From: Thiobacter sp964445085 | Lineage (GTDB): Bacteria > Pseudomonadota > Gammaproteobacteria > Burkholderiales > Thiobacteraceae | Direction: 5' to 3' | Assembly: GCA_964445085.1 (NCBI GenBank) | Contig: CAYUJV010000153.1 | Location: 1 to 5,655 of the forward strand | DNA length: 5,655 nt | In this document: positions 1 through 5,600 of the stretch, piece after piece | Layout of the letters: the number at the start of each line of letters is the position of its first letter | Position numbering within the stretch: the first letter of the stretch is position 1 | Notes under the pieces: model-generated | Told to the model about the DNA's origin: nothing | The model's database searches: none | The model's input: the letters and a program-made list of their open reading frames with translations, nothing else | Translations under genes and position numbers: made by a program

Positions 1-49
1 CGTGATGAAATGCGGAACATACCATCAAAGCGCCGCGCCGGGCACGTCG

Positions 50-469
50 TCAGCGGTTGAAGATGCCCCGCCACCAGCGCCGCCGGCCCTCGGGCGCCTT
101 GCGCGCGGGCGCGAGGTCGTCGGGCGGCACGCGGCTCATGATCCAGCCCGGCAGCGGCGGGCTGGTCGAAAAGCCGCAGGAGACGCCGAGGTTGTTGGGG
201 TCGTAGATCTTCACGAACGACGGCTTCTCGATGTCGTCGGCGTAGACGATCGAGCAGTAGTCGTGGCGATGGTCCTCGCGCAGCAGGCCATCCACGCGGC
301 GCACAAACTCCGCCGTCTGCGCCGCGGTCGCCGGCGCCGCCGGCACCTCCTCGCCGACGGCGTAGAGGTACCAGCCCTCCGGCTCGATGCGGTTCCAGAA
401 CGCCGTGAGCTGGTCCCAGGACATGATGGACCAGAGCCGGCCGGTGTAGAGATCGTGGAAGCTTTTCAC
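50..469 (-). CDS. Conserved-looking hypothetical protein, GTG start
   Basis: A 139-residue soluble protein whose family I do not recognise. There is no signal peptide or membrane segment. It is rich in aromatic residues, with a Trp/Tyr-rich N-terminal part (SWDQLTAFW, WYLYAVGE), a central acidic/His stretch (LLREDHRHDYCSIVYADD, about residues 63-80), a KIYDPNNLG motif followed by SCG (about 87-98), and a basic Arg/Trp tail (about 128-139). The mix of charged and hydrophobic segments and the GC-rich codons look like a real host gene. The start is GTG at 469, three bases after the endonuclease stop codon, with no Shine-Dalgarno sequence. An internal ATG at 424 (Met16) also lacks one. The weak start fits translational coupling to the gene upstream, which today is the endonuclease but may earlier have been ilvD (see the repeats at 461-472 and 2084-2095). 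Function unknown. Confidence 0.75.
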   Translation of the reverse strand: MKSFHDLYTGRLWSIMSWDQLTAFWNRIEPEGWYLYAVGEEVPAAPATAAQTAEFVRRVDGLLREDHRHDYCSIVYADDIEKPSFVKIYDPNNLGVSCGFSTSPPLPGWIMSRVPPDDLAPARKAPEGRRRWWRGIFNR

Positions 470-472
470 GGG
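461..472. repeat. Imperfect direct repeat, distal edge of the R-M cassette
   Basis: GCTTTTCACGGG here matches GCTCTTCACCGG at 2084-2095 in 10 of 12 positions, in the same orientation. On the minus strand it reads CCCGTGAAAAGC and contains the GTG start and the codons for Lys-Ser of the 50-469 gene. It lies exactly where the low-GC cassette ends. It could be a short target duplication or a microhomology scar. Chance similarity cannot be excluded at this length. Confidence 0.4.
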
Positions 473-1084
473 TTAGGGTGCGATGCCGACCATAACCAGG
501 GGAACGGCCGGCACACCGCGACCGTTGCGAATGACGTTGTACAGCTCACCCTCGTAGTAACCAGGGCCGGAGGACATCTCGGCTTGCAACGACTTCATCG
601 GCAGTATTTCGATCCCCACATCGATCTGATCGCGGACATAAAAGGCCAGGTGCTTGACAAAGAGATCATAGGCAACAAACGCGTACTTCCCGAACTGGAC
701 CTCGATGGCAACACGATCCTTAACGAAATCGGTCTGGTTGTAACTGAAAATGGGCTCTTCTCCCGCTGCCTCGATCTCCTTTTTCTGCAGTTCCGGTGGC
801 AACGGGATCGTGTTGCGAATCAGTTTCTCGCTACGGGTGACCCAGTATGACACCCGGCTCTCTTTCCAATCCCTATCCCGGAGCAAACTCGAAAACCGGT
901 CATTCATCTCGATTGGACTGAACTTGAGTTGCCCCTTCATCCGAGCTTCTCGGCTTACCTTGGTCTTGCATTGGGTCGCGTCGACAGCTTTGACAACCTC
1001 CTGAACCTGCTTCCAAAGCTTGGGTCTATGAACCAGCAAGAACTCCAGCCCGTTCAGATGCGAATAGATTTCGACAATCCTCAT
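473..1084 (-). CDS. BstYI-like type II restriction endonuclease (predicted R^GATCY)
   Basis: Cuts double-stranded DNA at a GATC-centred palindrome, as the toxic half of a type II restriction-modification system. The protein has 203 residues, the length I recall for BstYI, and is similar to it from end to end by memory (MRIVE.YSHLNGLE start, GVPA.PLV..GIAP end). The catalytic core of the BglII branch is intact: Asp119, then Glu128-Val-Gln130 (DFVKDRVAIEVQ), a PD-(D/E)xK variant in which Gln replaces Lys. BglII has the same D-x8-E-x-Q spacing. Lys133 and Ser172, positions I recall as controlling BstYI's degenerate outer base, are both present, which favours RGATCY over AGATCT alone. The ATG at 1084 overlaps the methyltransferase stop in an ATGA and is preceded by GGAGA at 1091-1095, six bases away. 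Base composition is lower in GC than ilvD, which suggests transfer. The exact specificity is inferred. Confidence 0.93.
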   Translation of the reverse strand: MRIVEIYSHLNGLEFLLVHRPKLWKQVQEVVKAVDATQCKTKVSREARMKGQLKFSPIEMNDRFSSLLRDRDWKESRVSYWVTRSEKLIRNTIPLPPELQKKEIEAAGEEPIFSYNQTDFVKDRVAIEVQFGKYAFVAYDLFVKHLAFYVRDQIDVGIEILPMKSLQAEMSSGPGYYEGELYNVIRNGRGVPAVPLVMVGIAP

Positions 1085-2083
1085 TTACTGTCTCCATACC
1101 GGAGCCCGGCAGAATCGAGCAATGCGAACTGGCCTCCAATCGGCTGACTCTTGCCGGCCCAAGGCTGTGTCGTTAGAGACTTGCCGGACCGGGCCGGATC
1201 ATAGATCGGCTGCCCCATTTCCCGAACCGGCAACAGCCCTGAGAATGCCTGATCCAGCCGCTCCTTCGCCACGGCAACATATTGATCACTCAGTTCGGCT
1301 CCAGCCGCGCGACGACCCTGCCTAATGGCCGCAGCCAGGGCTGATCCCACACCGGCAAATGGATCCAGCACCCAGTCGCCCGGCTCGGTCATCGACAGCA
1401 CCAGACGTTCAATCAGCTCCACCGGAAACTGGCAAGGATGGATTGTTTTCTCGACATGGTTATTTTTCACATTGGGGATCACCCAGNNNNNNNNNNNNNN
1501 NNNNNNNNNNNNNNNNNNNNNNNNNATTTTTTCCTAACGGATTGCAGGAAAACTGCCCTGCCTTGGGTCCCTTGAAGTGCTTCTTGCCGGGATACTTTTG
1601 CGGCACGCGGATGGGGTCCAGGTTGAATAGATAGTCATCGCCCTTCGTGAACCACATGATGGTTTCATGGCGTCCGGAAAGGCGCCTGGAACAATGCAGT
1701 CCGTGTTCGAAATGCCAGATGATGCGATTCCGCATCTTCAGTCCACGGCGTGCAAAAGAGGGGTAAAGCGCAATGTCCAGCGGAACCACCTCGCCGTTAT
1801 GCACGTAGTTGCCGACCTGCCAGCAAATGCTTCCCTGTGGATGCAAAATGCGGATGCACTCTTCAATCACCTGGTCCTGCCAAGCCAGGTACTTGTCGAG
1901 GTCACCCTTGCGCTCATACGACTTGCCCAGGTTGTATGGCGGCGACGTAACAACGAGACGAACACTGTCAGGGGGAATCTGCTGAAGTAATTGCAGGCAA
2001 TCTCCAGGGAACAGGACTGCTTGTGCATCGGGCCGAAATTCAGCCGCAATGGCATGCTTCTGCCGCTTTTCCATCGCGCCCAT
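1081..2083 (-). CDS. Beta-class DNA methyltransferase of the BstYI-like system, interrupted by an assembly gap
   Basis: Methylates the cognate site with S-adenosylmethionine and so protects the host from the adjacent endonuclease. Motif IV, TSPPYN, is at residues 46-51. A variable middle part follows (SICWQVGNYVHNG, RNRIIWHFEHGLH, GRHETIMWFTKGDDY). Beyond the gap come HVEKTIHPCQFP (motif X-like) and the SAM-binding motif I DPFAGVGSAL. Motif IV before motif I is the beta-class order. The Ser/Thr-Ser-Pro-Pro-Tyr form points to N4-cytosine, though N6-adenine remains possible. The 39 Ns split the gene: 186 residues lie before them, ending CNPLGKN, and 134 after them, beginning WVIPNV, in a different frame. 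I read this as a mis-sized gap, not a true frameshift; an intact protein would have about 324 residues. The ATG at 2083 is preceded by GGTGA at 2089-2093, which overlaps the ilvD stop; a second ATG is at 2074. The stop overlaps the endonuclease start. Confidence 0.9.
1487..1525. other. Assembly gap (39 Ns) inside the methyltransferase gene
   Basis: Thirty-nine undetermined bases lie between codons for CNPLGKN and WVIPNV. Relatives of this methyltransferase, as I recall them, have roughly PSDV between these two blocks. That would need about 11 bases (or 11 plus a multiple of 3) instead of 39, and would put both halves in one frame. The N count is therefore probably a placeholder or a wrong estimate. 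Confidence 0.9.
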
Positions 2084-2095
2084 GCTCTTCACCGG
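2084..2095. repeat. Imperfect direct repeat, ilvD-proximal edge of the R-M cassette
   Basis: GCTCTTCACCGG pairs with the copy at 461-472 (10 of 12 identical). On the minus strand it reads CCGGTGAAGAGC: the ilvD stop TGA lies inside GTGA, and GTG-AAG-AGC would encode Met-Lys-Ser, the same first three residues as the 50-469 protein. It also supplies the GGTGA that acts as the likely ribosome binding site of the methyltransferase. It may be the remnant of an ancestral ilvD/50-469 overlap. Confidence 0.4.
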
Positions 2096-3933
2096 GGCAG
2101 CCTGGAGACGTCGCGCACGGCACCCATGTCGGCGGAGGTCGCCATTGCGGCGTAGGCGCGCAGCGAAGGGGAGACGGCGCGCTGCCGGTCGGCCGGCCGC
2201 CAGGCACGCTCGCCCTTCGCCTCCATCGCCGCGCGGCGGCGCGCGAGTTCCTCGTCGCTGACGGCGAGGTGGATGCGGCGGTTCGGGATGTCGATCTCGA
2301 TGGCGTCGCCCTCCTCGACGAGGCCGATGGCACCGCCGTCGGCCGCCTCGGGCGAAACGTGGCCGATCGAGAGGCCCGAGGTGCCGCCGGAGAAGCGGCC
2401 GTCGGTGAGCAGGGCGCACTGCTTGCCCAGCCCCATGGACTTGAGGTACGAGGTCGGATAGAGCATCTCCTGCATGCCGGGGCCGCCCTTGGGGCCTTCG
2501 TAGCGGATGACCACCACCTCGCCCGGCTTGACCTGGTCGCCCAGGATGCCTTCCACCGCGTCGTCCTGGCTCTCGAAAATGCGCGCCGGGCCGGAGAATT
2601 TCAGATTGCTCGCATCCACGCCGGCGGTCTTGACGATGCAGCCGTCCAGGGCGAGGTTGCCGTGCAGCACCGCCAGCCCGCCGTCCTGGGAGTAGGCGTG
2701 GGCCTTGTCGCGGATGCAGCCGCCGGCGCGGTCGGTGTCCAGGCTGTCCCAGCGCTTGCTCTGGGAGAAGGCCACCGTGGTCGGCACATTGCCCGGCGCG
2801 GCGCGGAAAAATTCCAGCACCTTCTCGTCCTTGCTGCGCATGATGTCCCAGTGCGCCAGCGCATCGGCCAGGGTCGCGCTGTGCACCGTGTGCACGTCGC
2901 GGTGCAGCAGCCCGGCGCGGTCCAGCTCGCCGAGGATGCCCATCACGCCGCCGGCGCGGTGCACGTCTTCCATGTGGTAGAGCTGGGTGGAGGGCGCCAC
3001 CTTGCACAGGTTGGGCACCTTGCGCGACATGCGGTCGATGTCCTTCATCGTGAAAGGCACGCCGCCCTCGTGGGCCGCCGCCAGCAGATGCAGCACGGTG
3101 TTGGTGGAGCCGCCCATGGCGATGTCCAGCGCGATGGCGTTCTCGAAGGCCTCGAAGGTGGCGATGGAGCGCGGCAGCACGGTGGCGTCGTCGCGCTCGT
3201 ACCAGGATCGCGCCAGGGCCACGATCAGGCGGCCGGCTTCGATGAACAGGCGCTTGCGATCGGCGTGGGTGGCGAGGGTGGAGCCGTTGCCCGGCAGCGA
3301 CAGGCCCAAGGCTTCCGTCAGGCTGTTCATGGAGTTGGCGGTGAACATGCCGGAGCAGGAGCCGCAGGTGGGGCAGGCGGAACGCTCGGCGATGGCCACA
3401 TCCTCGTCGCTTTCCTTGGGATCCGCGGCGGACACCATGGCATCCACCAGATCCAGCTTCACTGCCTTGCCGTGCAGCACCGCCTTGCCCGCTTCCATCG
3501 GGCCGCCGGAGACGAACACCGTGGGGATGTTGAGGCGCATCGCGGCCATCAGCATGCCCGGGGTGATCTTGTCGCAGTTCGAGATGCACACCAGGGCGTC
3601 GGCGCAGTTGACCATGTATTCCACGCTGTCGGCGATCAGCTCGCGCGAGGGCAGCGAGTAGAGCATGCCGCCGTGGCCCATGGCGATGCCGTCGTCCACG
3701 GCGATGGTGTTGAATTCCTTGGCCACGCCGCCGGCCTTCTCGATCTCGGCCGCGACCAGCTGGCCCAGGTCCTTCAGGTGCACGTGGCCCGGCACGAACT
3801 GGGTGAAGGAATTGGCCACCGCGATGATGGGCTTGTCCCAGTCGGTCTCCTTCATGCCGGTGGCGCGCCACAGGGCGCGGGCGCCGGCCATGTTGCGGCC
3901 GTGGGTGGTGGTGTGGGAACGATATTTGGGCAT
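2089..3933 (-). CDS. ilvD: Dihydroxy-acid dehydratase
   Basis: Cytoplasmic Fe-S enzyme that dehydrates 2,3-dihydroxy-isovalerate and 2,3-dihydroxy-3-methylvalerate to the 2-keto acids, the penultimate step of valine and isoleucine synthesis. It has 614 residues, against 616 in E. coli. Family signatures are intact: metal-binding Asp81 (VDDGIAMGHGGM), CISNCDKITPGM with cluster ligand Cys120 and the Asp121-Lys122 pair, CPTCGSCSGMFTANSMNSL with cluster ligand Cys193, and GRFSGGTSGLSIGH with the catalytic Ser515. The C-terminus (SLRAYAAMATSADMGAVRD) is normal, so the downstream cassette did not truncate the gene. The start is the ATG at 3933, preceded by AGGAA six bases upstream; the open frame extends further to 4032 but that part has no family sequence. 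The gene is divergent from lgt, and the R-M genes follow within five bases. Confidence 0.98.
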   Translation of the reverse strand: MPKYRSHTTTHGRNMAGARALWRATGMKETDWDKPIIAVANSFTQFVPGHVHLKDLGQLVAAEIEKAGGVAKEFNTIAVDDGIAMGHGGMLYSLPSRELIADSVEYMVNCADALVCISNCDKITPGMLMAAMRLNIPTVFVSGGPMEAGKAVLHGKAVKLDLVDAMVSAADPKESDEDVAIAERSACPTCGSCSGMFTANSMNSLTEALGLSLPGNGSTLATHADRKRLFIEAGRLIVALARSWYERDDATVLPRSIATFEAFENAIALDIAMGGSTNTVLHLLAAAHEGGVPFTMKDIDRMSRKVPNLCKVAPSTQLYHMEDVHRAGGVMGILGELDRAGLLHRDVHTVHSATLADALAHWDIMRSKDEKVLEFFRAAPGNVPTTVAFSQSKRWDSLDTDRAGGCIRDKAHAYSQDGGLAVLHGNLALDGCIVKTAGVDASNLKFSGPARIFESQDDAVEGILGDQVKPGEVVVIRYEGPKGGPGMQEMLYPTSYLKSMGLGKQCALLTDGRFSGGTSGLSIGHVSPEAADGGAIGLVEEGDAIEIDIPNRRIHLAVSDEELARRRAAMEAKGERAWRPADRQRAVSPSLRAYAAMATSADMGAVRDVSRLPR

Positions 3934-4001
3934 GGTCGGTTCCTGGCTGAAGAAACGCCCGCGGAGGTTCAGGCCCGACGGGCGCCGGGGCGATTGGAAA
4001 G

Positions 4002-4019
4002 TTTGCGTATAATCGCAAA
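4002..4019. promoter_or_regulatory. Operator-like palindrome around a consensus -10
   Basis: TTTGCG-TATAAT-CGCAAA is a perfect 6-bp inverted repeat with a six-base centre that is the consensus -10 hexamer on the plus (lgt) strand. No convincing -35 stands 16-18 bases upstream on the plus strand, where the sequence is GC-rich. It also overlaps the predicted ilvD start region. It could be a regulator site that affects both genes, or an activator-dependent lgt promoter with a leader of about 145 bases. Role inferred. Confidence 0.35.
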
Positions 4020-4048
4020 TTCTAACGCCCATGACGGTTTGCTGTCAG
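4019..4048 (-). promoter_or_regulatory. Candidate ilvD promoter
   Basis: Reading on the minus strand, CTGACA (4043-4048, 5 of 6 to the sigma-70 -35 consensus) is followed after 18 bases by TAGAAT (4019-4024, 5 of 6 to the -10). Transcription would start near 4012 and give a leader of about 80 bases before the ilvD ATG. Prediction by eye only. Confidence 0.45.
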
Positions 4049-4118
4049 CCACGACCGGCGCGGCGGGCGCGCTGTCGTCAGGGTTTTTCCCTTGCGCCTG
4101 CGCGCGGGCAGGGAACAA

Positions 4119-4136
4119 ACGGCGCCGCGGCGCCGT
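4119..4136. repeat. Perfect 18-bp GC-rich palindrome in the lgt leader
   Basis: ACGGCGCCGCGGCGCCGT is fully self-complementary and lies 30 bases before the lgt ATG. In RNA it could form a strong hairpin. It is followed by CCTTACC, not a U-run, so it is not a standard terminator. A translational control element, a protein site or a chance GC-rich palindrome are all possible. Confidence 0.4.
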
Positions 4137-4166
4137 CCTTACCACCAACTACAACGAGCCCCTCCC

Positions 4167-4946
4167 ATGTTCGTCCATCCCCAGTTCGACCCCGTGGCGT
4201 TGCACCTCGGTCCCCTCGCCATCCGCTGGTACGGTCTGATGTATCTGCTCGCCTTCGTTCTGGTGCTGGTGCTCGGCCGCTGGCGCATCGCCCACCAGCC
4301 ATGGACCGGCTGGACGCCGAAGATGCTGGACGACGTGCTGTTTTACGGCGTGCTCGGCGTGGTCCTCGGCGGGCGTCTCGGCTATGTGCTGTTCTACAAG
4401 CCGGGCGACTACCTGGCCGACCCGCTGGCCATCTTCCGCGTGTGGGAGGGTGGCATGAGCTTCCATGGCGGCTTCCTCGGCGTGACCCTCGCCATGATGA
4501 TCTTTGCCCACCGGCGGCGGCTGTCCTGGCTGTCGGTCACGGATTTCATCGCGCCGCTGGTTCCGCTCGGGCTGGGTGCCGGACGCATCGGCAACTTCAT
4601 CAACGGCGAGCTGTGGGGCCGCCCCACCGACGTGCCGTGGGCGATGGTGTTCCCCCAGGTCGATCAAGTCCCGCGCCATCCTTCCCAGCTCTACGAGTTC
4701 GCGCTGGAGGGCGTTGCCCTGTTCCTGATCCTGTGGCTGTTTGCGCGCAAGCCGCGCCCGACCGGCGCGGTGTCCGCGGTGTTCCTGATCGGTTACGGGA
4801 CGTTCCGCTTCTTGGTGGAGTTCACGCGCGAGCCGGACAGCTTCCTCGGGCCGCTGGCGCTGGGCCTGAGCATGGGCCAATGGCTGAGCCTGCCCATGAT
4901 CGTGGCGGGGGTGTGGCTGCTGCGCTGGGCGCAGCGCAGGAAGTAG
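4167..4946 (+). CDS. lgt: Phosphatidylglycerol--prolipoprotein diacylglyceryl transferase
   Basis: Inner-membrane enzyme that moves a diacylglyceryl group from phosphatidylglycerol to the lipobox cysteine of prolipoproteins, the first step of lipoprotein maturation. It has 259 residues, somewhat shorter than E. coli Lgt (291). Several hydrophobic segments are visible (about 20-37, 57-77, 100-114, 126-139, 181-193, 202-220 and 238-253). Key motifs are present: GGMSFHGGFLG with His100 (E. coli His103), the Lgt signature GRIGNFINGELWGRPTD with Arg140, Asn143 and Glu148 (E. coli Arg143, Asn146, Glu151), RHPSQLYE, and YGTFRFLVEFTREPD with Arg214. The ATG at 4167 starts the typical MFVHPQFDPVALHLGP N-terminus. 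The frame is open further upstream to 4092, but that part is arginine-rich and unlike the family. The Shine-Dalgarno sequence is weak. Divergent from ilvD; essential in most proteobacteria. Confidence 0.98.
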   Translation: MFVHPQFDPVALHLGPLAIRWYGLMYLLAFVLVLVLGRWRIAHQPWTGWTPKMLDDVLFYGVLGVVLGGRLGYVLFYKPGDYLADPLAIFRVWEGGMSFHGGFLGVTLAMMIFAHRRRLSWLSVTDFIAPLVPLGLGAGRIGNFINGELWGRPTDVPWAMVFPQVDQVPRHPSQLYEFALEGVALFLILWLFARKPRPTGAVSAVFLIGYGTFRFLVEFTREPDSFLGPLALGLSMGQWLSLPMIVAGVWLLRWAQRRK

Positions 4947-4953
4947 CCGGCCA

Positions 4954-4980
4954 TAAAAAAAGCCGGGCGGGGCCCGGCTT
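4954..4980 (-). terminator. Intrinsic terminator of the DsrE-like gene
   Basis: A perfect 9-bp hairpin AAGCCGGGC-GGG-GCCCGGCTT (4960-4980) is flanked at 4954-4961 by eight A, which become a U-run in a minus-strand transcript. It starts 20 bases after the stop of the 5001-5447 gene. In the plus direction, for lgt, only TT follows the stem, so it would terminate lgt poorly, although it sits just after the lgt stop codon. Confidence 0.88.
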
Positions 4981-5000
4981 GGCGCGCGCGGCGAAACGGC

Positions 5001-5447
5001 TTACGGACGGACGTAAGCGTAGCCCTTGCGCTGCTTGTCGGCGATCTCGATCACGCCGGCCTTCACGACTTCCACCGCCGGGTTGAGGTCTTCCTTGGTC
5101 AGCTTCATGCCCTTCATGGTGTTGCCGCAGGCGTAGAGGTGGATGCCGGCCGCCTTGGCTTCTTCCAGGCGGTTGGCCACGACCGAGTCGTCCTTCAGCA
5201 TCTTGATGCCCGGGCCGTAGGCGACGATCTCGATGTCGGTGTTGTCCTTGCCCAGTTCGCCCTGCACGTTCTTGGCGTTGTTGAGGGCCAGGTTCCATTT
5301 GGCCGGATCGTCGTCGCTGACCTGGATCACGAAGCCGGCCTTGGCGCCCGAATCGGCCTGAGCCGTGCCGGTGAAGGCGAACACGGCGGCGCCCAGAATC
5401 AGCGCGCGGGAAAGCCAGGTAACGAGGAAAGTCTTGCTAGTGCTCAT
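5001..5447 (-). CDS. Exported DsrE-like family protein
   Basis: A 148-residue precursor with a clear Sec signal peptide: Lys5, a hydrophobic core around residues 15-26, and a predicted cut after TAQA (Ala31). The mature part of about 117 residues looks like the DsrE/DsrF-like alpha/beta fold: a first strand GFVIQVSD, a helix with KWNLALNNAKNVQ, a strand DIEIVAYGPGIKML, then ANRLEEAKAAGIHLYACGNTMKGM with a single cysteine (Cys107) at the position that is often conserved in this superfamily, and a C-terminal GVIEIADKQRKGYAYVRP. DsrE-type cysteines can carry sulfur in sulfur-relay reactions; a periplasmic version may instead act in thiosulfate/sulfide metabolism or another role, which the window does not show. 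The ATG at 5447 has AGGAGA five bases upstream. Single gene: its own terminator at 4954-4980 and a divergent tRNA behind it. Confidence 0.88.
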   Translation of the reverse strand: MSTSKTFLVTWLSRALILGAAVFAFTGTAQADSGAKAGFVIQVSDDDPAKWNLALNNAKNVQGELGKDNTDIEIVAYGPGIKMLKDDSVVANRLEEAKAAGIHLYACGNTMKGMKLTKEDLNPAVEVVKAGVIEIADKQRKGYAYVRP

Positions 5448-5479
5448 GGTTGTCTCCTAATGTCAAAACAGTGTGGTTA

Positions 5480-5512
5480 ATGATGAAGCGTTTCTTATGA
5501 TGCGCTTATCAT
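5480..5512. promoter_or_regulatory. Inverted repeat upstream of the DsrE-like gene
   Basis: ATGATGAAGCG (5480-5490) and CGCTTATCAT (5503-5512) are complementary apart from one bulged base. The AT-rich segment, within a GC-rich genome and 30-65 bases before the 5447 start, probably holds the gene's promoter; TATGAT (minus strand, 5508-5513) is a possible -10 without a good -35. It may be an operator or a 5' leader hairpin. Confidence 0.3.
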
Positions 5513-5559
5513 ACCGTCGCCCGTGACGCAGCGCCACTGCCGGAGGCTCCAGGGCGCCA

Positions 5560-5588
5560 TTTACGCCTTGCGCCTTTCCCAATAGAAT
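5560..5588 (+). promoter_or_regulatory. Probable tRNA-Ala promoter
   Basis: TTTACG (5560-5565, 4 of 6 to the -35 consensus) and TAGAAT (5583-5588, 5 of 6 to the -10) are separated by exactly 17 bases. The predicted transcription start is about 5 bases before the tRNA, as is usual for tRNA genes. Confidence 0.6.
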
Positions 5589-5600
5589 ACGCAGCTTCGT

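Larger units (their letters stand above)
473..2083 (-). other. Horizontally acquired-looking restriction-modification cassette
   Basis: The two R-M genes form a compact unit: five bases after the ilvD stop, an ATGA overlap inside, and three bases before the 50-469 gene. Sampled 60-base lines run about 52-58% GC here, against 58-78% in ilvD. There is no transposase, integrase or controller (C) gene and no terminator. No promoter is evident inside, since the upstream sequence is ilvD coding DNA. Expression is therefore likely by read-through from the ilvD promoter, unless an unrecognised promoter lies within ilvD. The foreign origin is inferred from composition and from resemblance to a Geobacillus-type enzyme. 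Confidence 0.65.

Noticed and set aside
1..49. Possible terminator or gene end left of the 50-469 gene
   Set aside because: No hairpin with a U-run and no recognisable coding sequence in these few bases.
2..850. 282-codon plus-strand open frame at the left edge
   Set aside because: Antisense to the 50-469 gene and the endonuclease, Arg/Ala/Val-rich, with no recognisable domain.
205..3454. Possible avoidance of RGATCY sites in the window
   Set aside because: Four sites occur, against about 5.5 expected by chance for random sequence of this length, so there is no meaningful depletion.
1460..4018. Very long minus-strand open frame (852 codons) that joins ilvD-region sequence to the methyltransferase N-terminus
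   Set aside because: In the ilvD part it is the Arg/Pro/His-rich shadow of the real ilvD frame. Only the last part, from 2083, is genuine, and it belongs to the methyltransferase.
2023..4239. 738-codon plus-strand open frame opposite ilvD
   Set aside because: Low-complexity Ala/Gly/His/Val-rich antisense shadow of a GC-rich gene, with no family features; ilvD on the other strand is unambiguous.
4031..5086. 351-codon plus-strand and 243-codon minus-strand open frames over lgt
   Set aside because: Both are compositional shadows of lgt; the lgt motifs are all in the 4167-4946 frame.
5461..5466. Perfect TTGACA on the minus strand just before the DsrE-like gene
   Set aside because: A matching -10 would have to lie inside the coding sequence, past the start codon, and none is seen there.
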